A stretch of 64,000 nucleotides of DNA from Pigmentiphaga kullae (GTDB taxonomy: Bacteria > Pseudomonadota > Gammaproteobacteria > Burkholderiales > Burkholderiaceae_B). The notes under the pieces were generated by a model. It was not told the origin of the DNA and made no database searches. It saw nothing but the letters and a program-made list of their open reading frames with translations. A program made the translations under genes and the position numbers. Below, one piece after another: positions 53,715-62,504 of the stretch; within the stretch, counting starts at the first letter, position 1; every line of letters starts with the position of its first letter. The DNA lies in NCBI RefSeq assembly GCF_004216695.1, contig NZ_SGXC01000001.1, positions 1-64,000 on the forward strand. Direction: 5' to 3'.

Positions 53715-54918
53715 GGATCTCGCGCACGACGCGCAAACCCTGGCGGCCGGCGTGCAGGCCGTGCCGGTCCAATGGCGGACCCAGGCCGCCGCGCAGGGCG
53801 GCGCCTGTTCGACCGCGCTGACCGCCGACGAAAGCGAAGCGGCCCGCGTCCTGCAGATATGCAATGCCTGCCGCTATTGCGAGGGATTCTGCGCGACGTT
53901 CCCGGCCATGATGCGCCGGCTGGAATTCGGCAAGGCCGACGTGCACTACCTGGCCAATCTGTGCCACAACTGCGGCGCCTGCCTGCACGCCTGCCAGTAC
54001 GCGCCGCCGAACGAATTCGGCGTCAACGTGCCCCGCGCGATGGCCAAGGTGCGCGTGCAGACCTATGGCGACTACGCCTGGCCGGGCGTCCTGGGACGCC
54101 TGTACCGGCACAACGGCGTCACGCTGGCCCTGGCGACGGCGTTCGCGCTGGCGCTGTTCCTGGTGCTGGCCGCCGCCATGAACGGCGGCATCTGGCACGA
54201 ACCGCTGGCCGGCAACTTCTACGCCATCTTCCCGCACAACCTGCTGGTGGCGCTGTTCGGTACGGTGTTCGTGCTCGCCATCGTCGCGCTGGGGGTAGGC
54301 GTGGCGCGCTTCTGGCGCAACGTGTCCCCGGGCTCGCCCACCGGCCCGGCCGTGGCCGAGGCCGCGCACGACGCGCTGCGCCTGAAGTACCTGGACGGCG
54401 GGCACGGCAAGGGCTGCAACGAAGAGGACGATGCGTTCACCCTGGCGCGGCGGCGGTTCCACCACTTCACTTTCTACGGCTTCATGCTGTGCTTCGCCGC
54501 CACCTGCGTGGCCACGCTCTACCACTATGCGCTGGGGCTGCACGCGCCGTATGCGCTGACCAGCCTGCCGGTGCTGCTGGGCACCGCGGGCGGCATCGGC
54601 CTCTTGATCGGGCCGGCCGGCCTGCTGTGGCTGAACCTGCGCCGCCACCCGGCGCATGGCGATCCCGACCAGCGCCCCATGGACCGCGGCTTCATCTGCC
54701 TGCTGTTCCTGACCAGCCTGACCGGCCTCGCGCTGCTGGCCGTGCGCGAGACCAGCGCCATGGGCCTGCTGCTGGCCGTGCACCTGGGCGTGGTGATGGC
54801 CTTGTTCCTGACCCTGCCCTACGGCAAATTCGCGCACGGCATCTATCGATGCGCCGCGCTGCTCAAGTGGAGCATCGAACGGCGCCAGCCGAGCAACACG
54901 CGGCTGACGCCGGACTGA
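53701..54918 (+). CDS. tcuB: Tricarballylate utilization membrane-bound iron-sulfur protein
   Basis: A 405-residue protein that reoxidises TcuA and passes electrons to the membrane. Two cysteine-rich cluster motifs are visible: [15 protein letters not shown] and [15 protein letters not shown]. The rest has five or six transmembrane helices (residues about 135-390). The TTG start lies within the end of tcuA. No tcuC citrate/proton symporter follows; the strand reverses after it. Confidence 0.92.
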   Translation: MKQLEDLAHDAQTLAAGVQAVPVQWRTQAAAQGGACSTALTADESEAARVLQICNACRYCEGFCATFPAMMRRLEFGKADVHYLANLCHNCGACLHACQYAPPNEFGVNVPRAMAKVRVQTYGDYAWPGVLGRLYRHNGVTLALATAFALALFLVLAAAMNGGIWHEPLAGNFYAIFPHNLLVALFGTVFVLAIVALGVGVARFWRNVSPGSPTGPAVAEAAHDALRLKYLDGGHGKGCNEEDDAFTLARRRFHHFTFYGFMLCFAATCVATLYHYALGLHAPYALTSLPVLLGTAGGIGLLIGPAGLLWLNLRRHPAHGDPDQRPMDRGFICLLFLTSLTGLALLAVRETSAMGLLLAVHLGVVMALFLTLPYGKFAHGIYRCAALLKWSIERRQPSNTRLTPD

Positions 54919-54933
54919 ATCCGCCGCGGGACG

Positions 54934-56592
54934 TCAGCCGCGCGCCAGCGGCGGCCCCGCGAACGGCTTGGCGAACGGCCCGATGGCGCGCATGTCGAAC
55001 TCCACCAGCACGGCCGGCGCATCGCGGCCGGCCGCATCGCGCAGCACGCGCTCCAGGCCGTCCAGACCGCGCACCGCGATATAGTCCATGCCGACCGATT
55101 GCGCCAGGGCGCCCAGTTCGAAGCCGTGCAGATCGCAGTAATAGCGGCGGCCCCCATAATCCGCGTCCTGGAGGTTGCGCAGGATGCCGTAGCCCCCGTC
55201 GTTCATCACCAGCATGACGATGCCGGTCCGCTCCTGGACTGCGGTGGCCAGCTCGCCCAGATTCAGCATGAACCCGCCGTCGCCGGCCAGCAGCCAGGTC
55301 TTGCGGTCCGGCCGGCCGGTCGCCGCGCCGATGGCCATCGCCAGTCCCTGGCCGATTCCCCCGCCCACGGCGTGGATGCCCTGCCCCGGTGCGAACACCT
55401 GCATCAGGCGATTGCCCCAGGTGCTGTTGGAGATGGTGACGTCGCGCACCCAGCCGAAGTCGCGGCCGCACACGGCCTGCAAGGCGTCGGCGATGCGGTC
55501 GTAGGGCGCGATGGCGCCGCGCATCGTGGTCTGGGCGCGCTGCCTTGCGCGCGCGGCTTCGTCCGCCAGGCCGGCATCGGCCCGCATGCGGCCCGCCAGC
55601 CGGTCGGCCAGCCTGGCCAGCGTCAGGCGCGCATCGCCCCGCACGAACAATGAAGTCGGATAGGCACGCTGCTCGGCCAGCGGATCCGCGTCGATCTGGA
55701 TCAGCGTACGCGGCAGTTGCAGCGTGTGGGTCAGCGTTTCCGGCACGCGCAGCCGCGAGCCCACGACCAGCATCGCGTCGCACCCCTGATAGAAGGCCTC
55801 GATCGCGGGCTGGCCGTTGAAGGCGCCCAGCGTGCGCGGATCGTCCTCGGGCACCGTGCCCTTGCCCTGCAAGGTGGTCACGGCCACGAAACCCAGGTCC
55901 AGCAGGCGGGTGATCTCGGCACGGGCATGACGGGCGCCGCCGCCTATCCACAGGACCGGCCGCCGGGCGTCCGCCAGCAGGTCGGCCATCCGGTCCACGG
56001 CCGCGTCGTCGGGCTCGACCGGCGCCATGAACGGCGGCGCCGGCGGCGGCCGCATGGCGACCAGGGCACCTTGCAGGTCGATGGGGATCTCCACGCTGAC
56101 CGGCCCCGTGGGCGCGGTCAACGCCAACCGGACTGCCTCCTGGACCGTGGCCAGGGCCGTCTCGGCCGACCACACGCGCAGCGCCGCCTTGGATACCGCT
56201 TGCAGCATGCCGAGCTGGTCCTTGGCCTCGTGGACGTAGGAGCGGCCCCGGTCCAGGTAAGGCAGCGCGACCTGCCCGGTGATGTGCAGCAGCGGCGTGC
56301 CCGCGGTCCAGGCCTCGACCAGCGCACCGGCCGCATTGCCGGCGCCCGTGCCCGTGCTGGTGAAAGCCACGCCCAGCGCGCCCGTGGCGCGGGCGCAGGC
56401 ATCGGCCATGCCCACGGCGCCGGCTTCGCCGCGCGCGCCGATGTAGCGGATGCGCCCGTCGCGCCCCAGCGCGTCGAGCAGCGGCATGTTGTGGATGGAC
56501 AGGACACCGTAGGCCTGCCGCACGCCCAGCTCGCGCAGATACTGGACCAGGGCGTCGCCCACGGTGTGCCGGTTGGACATCGATGCGTTCAT
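54934..56592 (-). CDS. Thiamine-diphosphate-dependent enzyme (acetolactate-synthase-like)
   Basis: A 552-residue three-domain ThDP enzyme. The N-terminal catalytic glutamate is Glu56 in GARGEAGAV. The C-terminal ThDP/Mg motif begins GDGGFMLNLGELATA and ends NDGGYG. Its sequence is not close enough to name: acetolactate synthase, oxalyl-CoA or benzoylformate decarboxylase, and sulfoacetaldehyde acetyltransferase share this layout. The start overlaps the sulfatase stop by four bases, pointing to a shared pathway with a 2-oxo acid or aldehyde intermediate. Confidence 0.88.
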   Translation of the reverse strand: MNASMSNRHTVGDALVQYLRELGVRQAYGVLSIHNMPLLDALGRDGRIRYIGARGEAGAVGMADACARATGALGVAFTSTGTGAGNAAGALVEAWTAGTPLLHITGQVALPYLDRGRSYVHEAKDQLGMLQAVSKAALRVWSAETALATVQEAVRLALTAPTGPVSVEIPIDLQGALVAMRPPPAPPFMAPVEPDDAAVDRMADLLADARRPVLWIGGGARHARAEITRLLDLGFVAVTTLQGKGTVPEDDPRTLGAFNGQPAIEAFYQGCDAMLVVGSRLRVPETLTHTLQLPRTLIQIDADPLAEQRAYPTSLFVRGDARLTLARLADRLAGRMRADAGLADEAARARQRAQTTMRGAIAPYDRIADALQAVCGRDFGWVRDVTISNSTWGNRLMQVFAPGQGIHAVGGGIGQGLAMAIGAATGRPDRKTWLLAGDGGFMLNLGELATAVQERTGIVMLVMNDGGYGILRNLQDADYGGRRYYCDLHGFELGALAQSVGMDYIAVRGLDGLERVLRDAAGRDAPAVLVEFDMRAIGPFAKPFAGPPLARG

Positions 56593-58040
56593 GAGTGCAG
56601 GCCTTCGGTGGCGGATTGAGGAACAGGCGTGGCGCCGCGATGCCCGGTGCCGAGCGCGGCTTCGCGGCCGCCGGCCCGGCGGACCAGTTCGTCCTGGTCG
56701 CGCTTGGCGAGCCGGTCGATCTCTTCGGGATAGAGCCGCGCGCACAGCGCGGTGCGCATGGCATGCACGGTGGCGGCCATTTCGGGACGGGCGGCAAGAT
56801 CCGTGCGTTCGTGCGGATCGGCCACAATGTCGAACAGCTCGGGGCCATAGTCCACGTAGTGGTGGTATTTGTAGCGGCCGCGCACGAGGTAGTAGGCGGC
56901 GCTGGGCGATCCGACGCCGTGGTATTCGCCCAGGACGACGCGATCGGACTCGTCCGCTCCCACGGCCAGGTCCCGCAGCGAACGGCCCGGCAGCGCGGCC
57001 GCGGCCGGCGGCAGGCCCATCGCCTGGAGCACGGTGGGATACACGTCCACCAGGCTGGCGTCGGTGCGGCAACGGTGTCCGGCGGGCACGCCGGGGCCGG
57101 CCAGCACGAGGGGAATGCCCGAAGCCTCGCGATACAGCGTGCCCTTGTTCCACAGGCCGCGGGCGCCCAGGTTGTCGCCATGGTCGGATGTGTAGATCAC
57201 CGTGGTCCGCGCCGACAGCCCGGTGTCGTCCAGCGTGTCGAGCACCGCGCCCATCTGCTCGTCCATGAACTCGACCAGCGCGAAGTAGGCCGCAACGGCC
57301 AGCCGGACGCGCCCGGGCCCTTCCAGCCCCGCTCCATGGTCGATGTAAGCCAACGACCGCCTGACCCAGGGGTGGCGCGCGGCGGCCGGCTCCGGCAGGC
57401 AGTCGTCGAACAGCGGATCCTCCAGCACCCGGCGCAGGTAGCGCTCCGGCACGACCAGTGGAAAATGCGGCGCGACCATGCCCACGAACAAGGCCCACGG
57501 CGCGGGATCGGCCGCATGCGTGCGCAGCCACTCGCAGGCCGTGGCGCCCACCGTGCGATCGTATTCGTTGTAGGTCGATTCGCCCGCGCCCAGGGATTTG
57601 AACATGCCAGACGGCATGGAGCTTGCCGGCAGCGGGTTGCGCACCGATCCCCAGACCTGGCCGATGCCGCCGGGAATGTGCATGGGCAGCCACTGGCGGC
57701 GGAAACCGGTGGGGTCCTCGGCGCGGCGGAAATGCAGCTTGCCGATGGACTCGACCAGCAGGCCGGCGTCGGACACCTCCTGCATCCAGGAGCGCGCGCG
57801 GCCATCGTAGGCGATGGCGTTGTCCCAATAACGGTGTTCGTGCACGTACCTTCCCGTTGCCAGGCTGGCCCGCGCAGGTACGCACAGCGGGCTGGGCGTC
57901 CACGCGCGCTCGAACGCCGTCCCCCGGCGCGCCAGCCGGTCCAGGTTGGGCGTGCGCACGCACGGATGGCCGGCGAACCCCGCTACCCAGGGGTTGTGCT
58001 CGTCGGACAGCAGCACCAGGACGTTGGTCGGTTCGGCCAT
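56589..58040 (-). CDS. Sulfatase-family hydrolase
   Basis: A 483-residue sulfatase with the modifiable Cys53 in CVPAR, Asp13 in LLSDEHNP and the metal motif TSDHGDNLG. It has no signal peptide, so cytosolic action is predicted. It is divergent in sequence from the other two sulfatases in the window and has the shorter choline-sulfatase-like length. Middle gene of Bug-sulfatase-ThDP enzyme, five bases after the Bug stop. Confidence 0.9.
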   Translation of the reverse strand: MAEPTNVLVLLSDEHNPWVAGFAGHPCVRTPNLDRLARRGTAFERAWTPSPLCVPARASLATGRYVHEHRYWDNAIAYDGRARSWMQEVSDAGLLVESIGKLHFRRAEDPTGFRRQWLPMHIPGGIGQVWGSVRNPLPASSMPSGMFKSLGAGESTYNEYDRTVGATACEWLRTHAADPAPWALFVGMVAPHFPLVVPERYLRRVLEDPLFDDCLPEPAAARHPWVRRSLAYIDHGAGLEGPGRVRLAVAAYFALVEFMDEQMGAVLDTLDDTGLSARTTVIYTSDHGDNLGARGLWNKGTLYREASGIPLVLAGPGVPAGHRCRTDASLVDVYPTVLQAMGLPPAAAALPGRSLRDLAVGADESDRVVLGEYHGVGSPSAAYYLVRGRYKYHHYVDYGPELFDIVADPHERTDLAARPEMAATVHAMRTALCARLYPEEIDRLAKRDQDELVRRAGGREAALGTGHRGATPVPQSATEGLHS

Positions 58041-58044
58041 GGCG

Positions 58045-59007
58045 TCACTTCTCCAGCGAAAAACCGGTGCGCTTGACCACCGCGGCCCACTTGGCGTCCA
58101 TCGCGCGCATGGAGGCGTCGAGCTCCTGACTGGACAAGGCCAGCGGATCGAGCGACATGCGCGCCAGCCCTTCCCGGTAGGCCGGTGCCTGGCAAGCCTT
58201 GGCGAGAGCCTGGGCCAGGGCCTGCCGGACCGGCGCCGGCACCGCGGTCTGCGTGTACGCGCCATAGAACAGGTCGCTGGCAAGATCGGGGAATCCGCAT
58301 TCCGCCACCGTCGGAACGTCGGGCATGAAGGCGCTGCGCCGCGTGCCGGTCATCATCAGCACGCGGGCCTTGCCGGCCTTGTAGGGTGTGACCAGGTTGG
58401 GCAGGGCCGAGATCACGGCCGGCAGGTGGCCGCCGGAGATGTCGTTCAGCGCCTGCGCCCCGCCCCGGTAGGGCACGTGGATCAGCGGCACGCCCGACAG
58501 GCGTTCGATCTCGGTGCCGATGAAATGCGGCTCGGTGCCCGCGCCCGGCGTGCCGTAGGACGCCTCGCCGGGGTGGGCCTTGGCCCAGCCCAGGAAATCG
58601 GCCATCGTCCGCGCTGGCGCCGAGGCGCCGACCGCGACGCCGAACTGGTAGCCGCACAGCGTGGTCAGGCCGGCGACGTCGCTCATCCTGTAGCCCAGGC
58701 CCGCGTTGACGTGCGGCGCGATCGTGAACACGCCGGGCGGAGTGATCAGCACGGCGCCGCCGTCGGCGGGCGATCGCAGCAGCGCCTCGACGCCTATCTG
58801 TCCGGCGGCGCCGGCATGGTTCTCGACGATGGCCAGATAGCCGGCGCCGCGCAGTTGTTCGCCGGCCATGCGCGCGGCCACGTCGACCGCGCCGCCGGCG
58901 GGTCCCGCCACCAGCAGCCGCAGCCGCGTGGCCGGTTGACTGCGTGCCGCGCGGCACGTCATCATGGATGCCGCTGCAGCACAGAGGAAGTAGCGCCGGG
59001 TGAGCAT
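58045..59007 (-). CDS. Bug-family periplasmic solute receptor
   Basis: A 320-residue receptor starting MLTRRYFLCAAAASMM, a twin-arginine-like signal. Core motifs are degenerate compared with the other receptors (LLVAGPAGGAVDVAAR, VENHAGAAGQ, ADGGAVL in place of PDGYT), but HVPYRGGAQA is kept. GGAGG lies six bases before the ATG at 59007. First gene of the operon divergent from the LysR gene at 59102. Confidence 0.92.
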   Translation of the reverse strand: MLTRRYFLCAAAASMMTCRAARSQPATRLRLLVAGPAGGAVDVAARMAGEQLRGAGYLAIVENHAGAAGQIGVEALLRSPADGGAVLITPPGVFTIAPHVNAGLGYRMSDVAGLTTLCGYQFGVAVGASAPARTMADFLGWAKAHPGEASYGTPGAGTEPHFIGTEIERLSGVPLIHVPYRGGAQALNDISGGHLPAVISALPNLVTPYKAGKARVLMMTGTRRSAFMPDVPTVAECGFPDLASDLFYGAYTQTAVPAPVRQALAQALAKACQAPAYREGLARMSLDPLALSSQELDASMRAMDAKWAAVVKRTGFSLEK

Positions 59008-59101
59008 CGTCGCCTCCAAAGCGGGGATGGAGCGCTCATTCTAGGGAGCCGCCCGCCGCCCGGATAATGAAAAGCGCTGTGCCGCCCATAACCCGCGGTT
59101 T

Positions 59102-60031
59102 ATGCCCATGAGCGACCTGATCCGCCGACTCACCCTGCGTCACCTGCGCCTGCTCGTCATGCTGGGCGAACTCGGCAGCGTCACCCGCACGGCCCAGCTG
59201 CTGCACATCACCCAGCCCGCCGTCTCCAAGGCCATCCGCGATCTGCGCGACATCCTGCACGACCCGCTGTTCGAGCCCACGCCCGACGGACTGGCCTGGA
59301 CGCCGGCCGGCAAGGCCGCCCTGCAACGGGCGGGCGCGATCCTGCGCAACGTGGAAGACCTGGAACGCGACACCGCCCGGCGCGGCCGCGCCGGCGATAC
59401 GCCGCTCGGCCTGGGCCTGACCCGCATCGCCGAAGCAGTGGTGGCGACGGCCCTGCCCCATGCCCTGGCCGAACGCGGCGTGCGCGTCAGCCTGCGCCAC
59501 GGCACGCGCGAACAGATGCACAGCGAACTGGCGGCCAAGTCCATCCACGTGGCGTTCGGGCGCTGCGACGCGGGATTCCGCCTGCCCGACTTCGAATACC
59601 ACCCGCTGTACGCCGAGAGCTATGCGATCGTGTGCGGCCGCCATCATCCCCTAGCGGGCAGGACGGCCAGCCTGGAGGAACTGGCGGGGCAGACCTGGGT
59701 GCTGCCGCCGCCCGGCACCTTCGCCCACCATCTGGTGGAACAGGCGTTCCTGGCCGAGAACCTGACCCCGCCCGCGCCCGGCATCGTATCCACGCTGGGG
59801 CCGGGCGACGTCCGGCTGGTCGAGACCCAGCCGTTGCTGGCGCTGGCGCCGCGCAGCGAGGCGCGGCGGCTGGAAGAAGCGGGCACGGTGTCCTGCGTGG
59901 AAGGATTGACGCTGCCGCCGCAGCAGATAGGCGCCATCCTGCTGCGCGCCGGCGAGCGGCATCCCGCCTGCGAGCTCGCCATCCGGATGCTGCGCGCCGG
60001 CCCCGGCGAAGCCTGGACTAGACCTGCGTGA
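59102..60031 (+). CDS. LysR-type transcriptional regulator
   Basis: A 309-residue LysR protein ([15 protein letters not shown], then [15 protein letters not shown]). It is divergent from the Bug/sulfatase/ThDP operon across a 94-base gap and its end overlaps the convergent aldehyde dehydrogenase gene by 14 bases. It could control either operon. Confidence 0.93.
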   Translation: MPMSDLIRRLTLRHLRLLVMLGELGSVTRTAQLLHITQPAVSKAIRDLRDILHDPLFEPTPDGLAWTPAGKAALQRAGAILRNVEDLERDTARRGRAGDTPLGLGLTRIAEAVVATALPHALAERGVRVSLRHGTREQMHSELAAKSIHVAFGRCDAGFRLPDFEYHPLYAESYAIVCGRHHPLAGRTASLEELAGQTWVLPPPGTFAHHLVEQAFLAENLTPPAPGIVSTLGPGDVRLVETQPLLALAPRSEARRLEEAGTVSCVEGLTLPPQQIGAILLRAGERHPACELAIRMLRAGPGEAWTRPA

Positions 60032-61445
60032 TGAACTTGGTCACGAGGTACCCGTCGAAGGTCTCGGCGCCGCCTTCGGTTCCCATCCCGCTGTCCTTGA
60101 TTCCGCCGAAGGGGATCTCCGCCGGGCCCATGCCGAAATGGTTGATGTTCACCATGCCGGCCTCCAGTCCGTCGGCCACGCGCGTGGCCGTCTTCAGCGA
60201 CTCGGTGAAGACGTACGAAGCCAGGCCGAAGGGCAGCGCATTGGCGCGCCGCAGGACCTCGTCCTCGGTGTCGAAGGGCACTACCGGCGCCACCGGGCCG
60301 AAGGGTTCCTCCTGCATGATGCGCGCATCGTCGGCCAGATCCGTCAGCACCGTCGGGGCGAAGAAAAAGCCCTGCCCGTCGCGCCGGCCGCCTCCGGTCA
60401 CGATGCGGCCGCCGCGTCCCACCGCGTCCTCGACCAGCGCCGCCATGGCCGCCACGCGGCGTGGGTTGGCCAGCGGCCCCATCTGCGTGTTTTCTTCCAG
60501 GCCATCGCCCAACCGGGTCTCGGCCATGGCCTGCGCGAAGGCATCCAGAAAACGCGGATAGGCGGCCCGCTGGACGTAGAAGCGGGTCGGCGACACGCAT
60601 ACCTGGCCGGCGTTGCGCAGCTTGAAGCGCGCCAGCATCGCCGCCGCCCGGTCGATGTCGGCATCGGCGAACACCAGCACCGGGGAATGGCCGCCCAGCT
60701 CCATCGTCATCCGCTTCATGTGCGCGCCCGCCAGCGCGGCCAGTTGCTTGCCCACCGGCACCGACCCGGTGAAGGAAATCTTGCGCACGGCCGGCGCGGT
60801 GATCAGGTGGCGGGAAATCGCCGCGGGATCGCCCCAGACGATGTTGAGCACGCCCGGCGGAAAACCGGCATCGTGGAACAGCTCGGCGATCGCGACCACC
60901 GCGCTGGGCGACTCCTCCGGCCCCTTCAGGATCAGCGTGCAGCCCGCCGCCAGCGCGGCGGCCACCTTGCGGATGGCCTGCGCGAACGGGAAGTTCCACG
61001 GCGAGAAGGCCGCGCATACGCCTATCGGTTCGCGCACCACCAATTGCCGCACGCCGCTCTGGCGCGGCGGGATCACGCGGCCGTAGATGCGCCGGCATTC
61101 CTCCGCGTGCCACTCCAGGTGCTCGGCGCAGGACTCGACCTCGACCAGGGCCTCGGCCAGCGGCTTGCCTTCGTCCAGGGTGATGTCTCGGGCGACGCGG
61201 GGGGCGCGTTCGCGGACCAGCGCCGCCACCCGCCGCAACAGGTCTGACCGTGCCAGGGGCGACGTGCGGCGCCAGCCTGGAAACGCGCGCTCGGCGGCGG
61301 CGATGGCACGGTCGAGTTCGGCCGCGCCCACGTGCGGCAGACGGCCGATGACCTGGCCGGTGGCCGGATTGACCACCTCGCCGCCGGAACCTGCGTCGCC
61401 GCCGAGGAATTCGCCGTCGATGTAGAAAGCCAGCTTGCGGTACAT
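60018..61445 (-). CDS. NAD(P)-dependent aldehyde dehydrogenase (succinate-semialdehyde type)
   Basis: A 475-residue aldehyde dehydrogenase. General base Glu in MELGGHSP and nucleophile Cys in [12 protein letters not shown] are intact, and the PWNFPF segment typical of succinate-semialdehyde dehydrogenases is present. The ATG at 61445 has AGGAA seven bases upstream. An alternative ATG at 61475 would overlap the Bug stop by four bases. Third gene of sulfatase-Bug-aldehyde dehydrogenase. Confidence 0.92.
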   Translation of the reverse strand: MYRKLAFYIDGEFLGGDAGSGGEVVNPATGQVIGRLPHVGAAELDRAIAAAERAFPGWRRTSPLARSDLLRRVAALVRERAPRVARDITLDEGKPLAEALVEVESCAEHLEWHAEECRRIYGRVIPPRQSGVRQLVVREPIGVCAAFSPWNFPFAQAIRKVAAALAAGCTLILKGPEESPSAVVAIAELFHDAGFPPGVLNIVWGDPAAISRHLITAPAVRKISFTGSVPVGKQLAALAGAHMKRMTMELGGHSPVLVFADADIDRAAAMLARFKLRNAGQVCVSPTRFYVQRAAYPRFLDAFAQAMAETRLGDGLEENTQMGPLANPRRVAAMAALVEDAVGRGGRIVTGGGRRDGQGFFFAPTVLTDLADDARIMQEEPFGPVAPVVPFDTEDEVLRRANALPFGLASYVFTESLKTATRVADGLEAGMVNINHFGMGPAEIPFGGIKDSGMGTEGGAETFDGYLVTKFITQV

Positions 61446-61471
61446 GTCTGCATTCCTGTTTCGAGGTGTCG

Positions 61472-62449
61472 TCATTGCGCCGTCACGCCCAGTTTCCTGA
61501 TCAGCGGGCCGTACACGGCGGCATCGCGCTCCATCTCCGCGCGCGTCTGCTCGGGAGCGGGTACGCGGATCTCCACGCCGCGCTTGCCGTAGTTGCCGCG
61601 CAGCACCGCGTCGTCCATCGCCGTGCGGATCTCCTTGTTGATGTGGGCGGCCAGCGCGTCGGACATCGTGCCCGGCGCGAACACCGAGAACACCGTCGAC
61701 GGGATCGACCCGGGCTTGCCGCCGGCCTCGGCCAGCGTCGGCACCTCGGGCATGAAGCCGCTGTGCTTGTCGGCCCCGCTTACCAGCACCTTGATCTTGC
61801 CGCCCTGCGCCTGCTGGCTCATCACCAGGCCGCCGGCCATCAAGGCGTCGACCTCGCCGCCCAGCAGCGCGGTCAGCGCGGGCGCCACGCCCTTGAAGGG
61901 CACGTAGGTGAAGTCCACGCCCTCGGAAGCGGCCAGCATGGCCATGCCCAGGTGGGACACGTGGCCATTCCCGCCGGTGCCGACGTTGATGGCGCCGCGT
62001 CCGGCGCGCGCCTTCTCCATGAAGCTCTTGTAGTCGTTCACGCCCAGGGTGCTGCGCACGGCCACGTACAGGTCGATGTGGCCGACGTCGGCCACGGGCT
62101 TGAGTTCCTTGCGCCAGTCGTAGGGCAGGTTGGCGTACAGGAAGGGATTGGCGACCAGCGCCAGCCGGTCGACCATCAGCAGGGTCGAACCGTCGCCCGC
62201 CGACTTCGCCACGTTGCCCGCGCCGATGATGGCGTTGGCGCCGGGCTTGTTCTCCACCACGAACACCTTGCCGGTGCGCTTGGCCAGTTGGTTGCCCAGG
62301 TCGCGGGCCAGCACGTCGGGTTCGGTTCCAGGCGGGTAGGGAACGACGATGCGGACCTGCTCAGGCCCCCAGGGCGTTTCGGCCCGGACCGGCAGGCACG
62401 CCGTGCAGGCCAGCGCAAGAAAGACGCAAAGGGACTTCAGACTTGCCAT
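61472..62449 (-). CDS. Bug-family periplasmic solute receptor
   Basis: A 325-residue receptor with signal peptide ([18 protein letters not shown]) and motifs [27 protein letters not shown] and [10 protein letters not shown]. It lies 55 bases after the sulfatase gene on the same strand and overlaps or abuts the aldehyde dehydrogenase gene. Confidence 0.93.
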   Translation of the reverse strand: MASLKSLCVFLALACTACLPVRAETPWGPEQVRIVVPYPPGTEPDVLARDLGNQLAKRTGKVFVVENKPGANAIIGAGNVAKSAGDGSTLLMVDRLALVANPFLYANLPYDWRKELKPVADVGHIDLYVAVRSTLGVNDYKSFMEKARAGRGAINVGTGGNGHVSHLGMAMLAASEGVDFTYVPFKGVAPALTALLGGEVDALMAGGLVMSQQAQGGKIKVLVSGADKHSGFMPEVPTLAEAGGKPGSIPSTVFSVFAPGTMSDALAAHINKEIRTAMDDAVLRGNYGKRGVEIRVPAPEQTRAEMERDAAVYGPLIRKLGVTAQ

Positions 62450-62504
62450 GATGCTCTCCGATGACGACGGGGCCGGATGCTCCGGCCTCCACGAGGAAGC
62501 GGGC

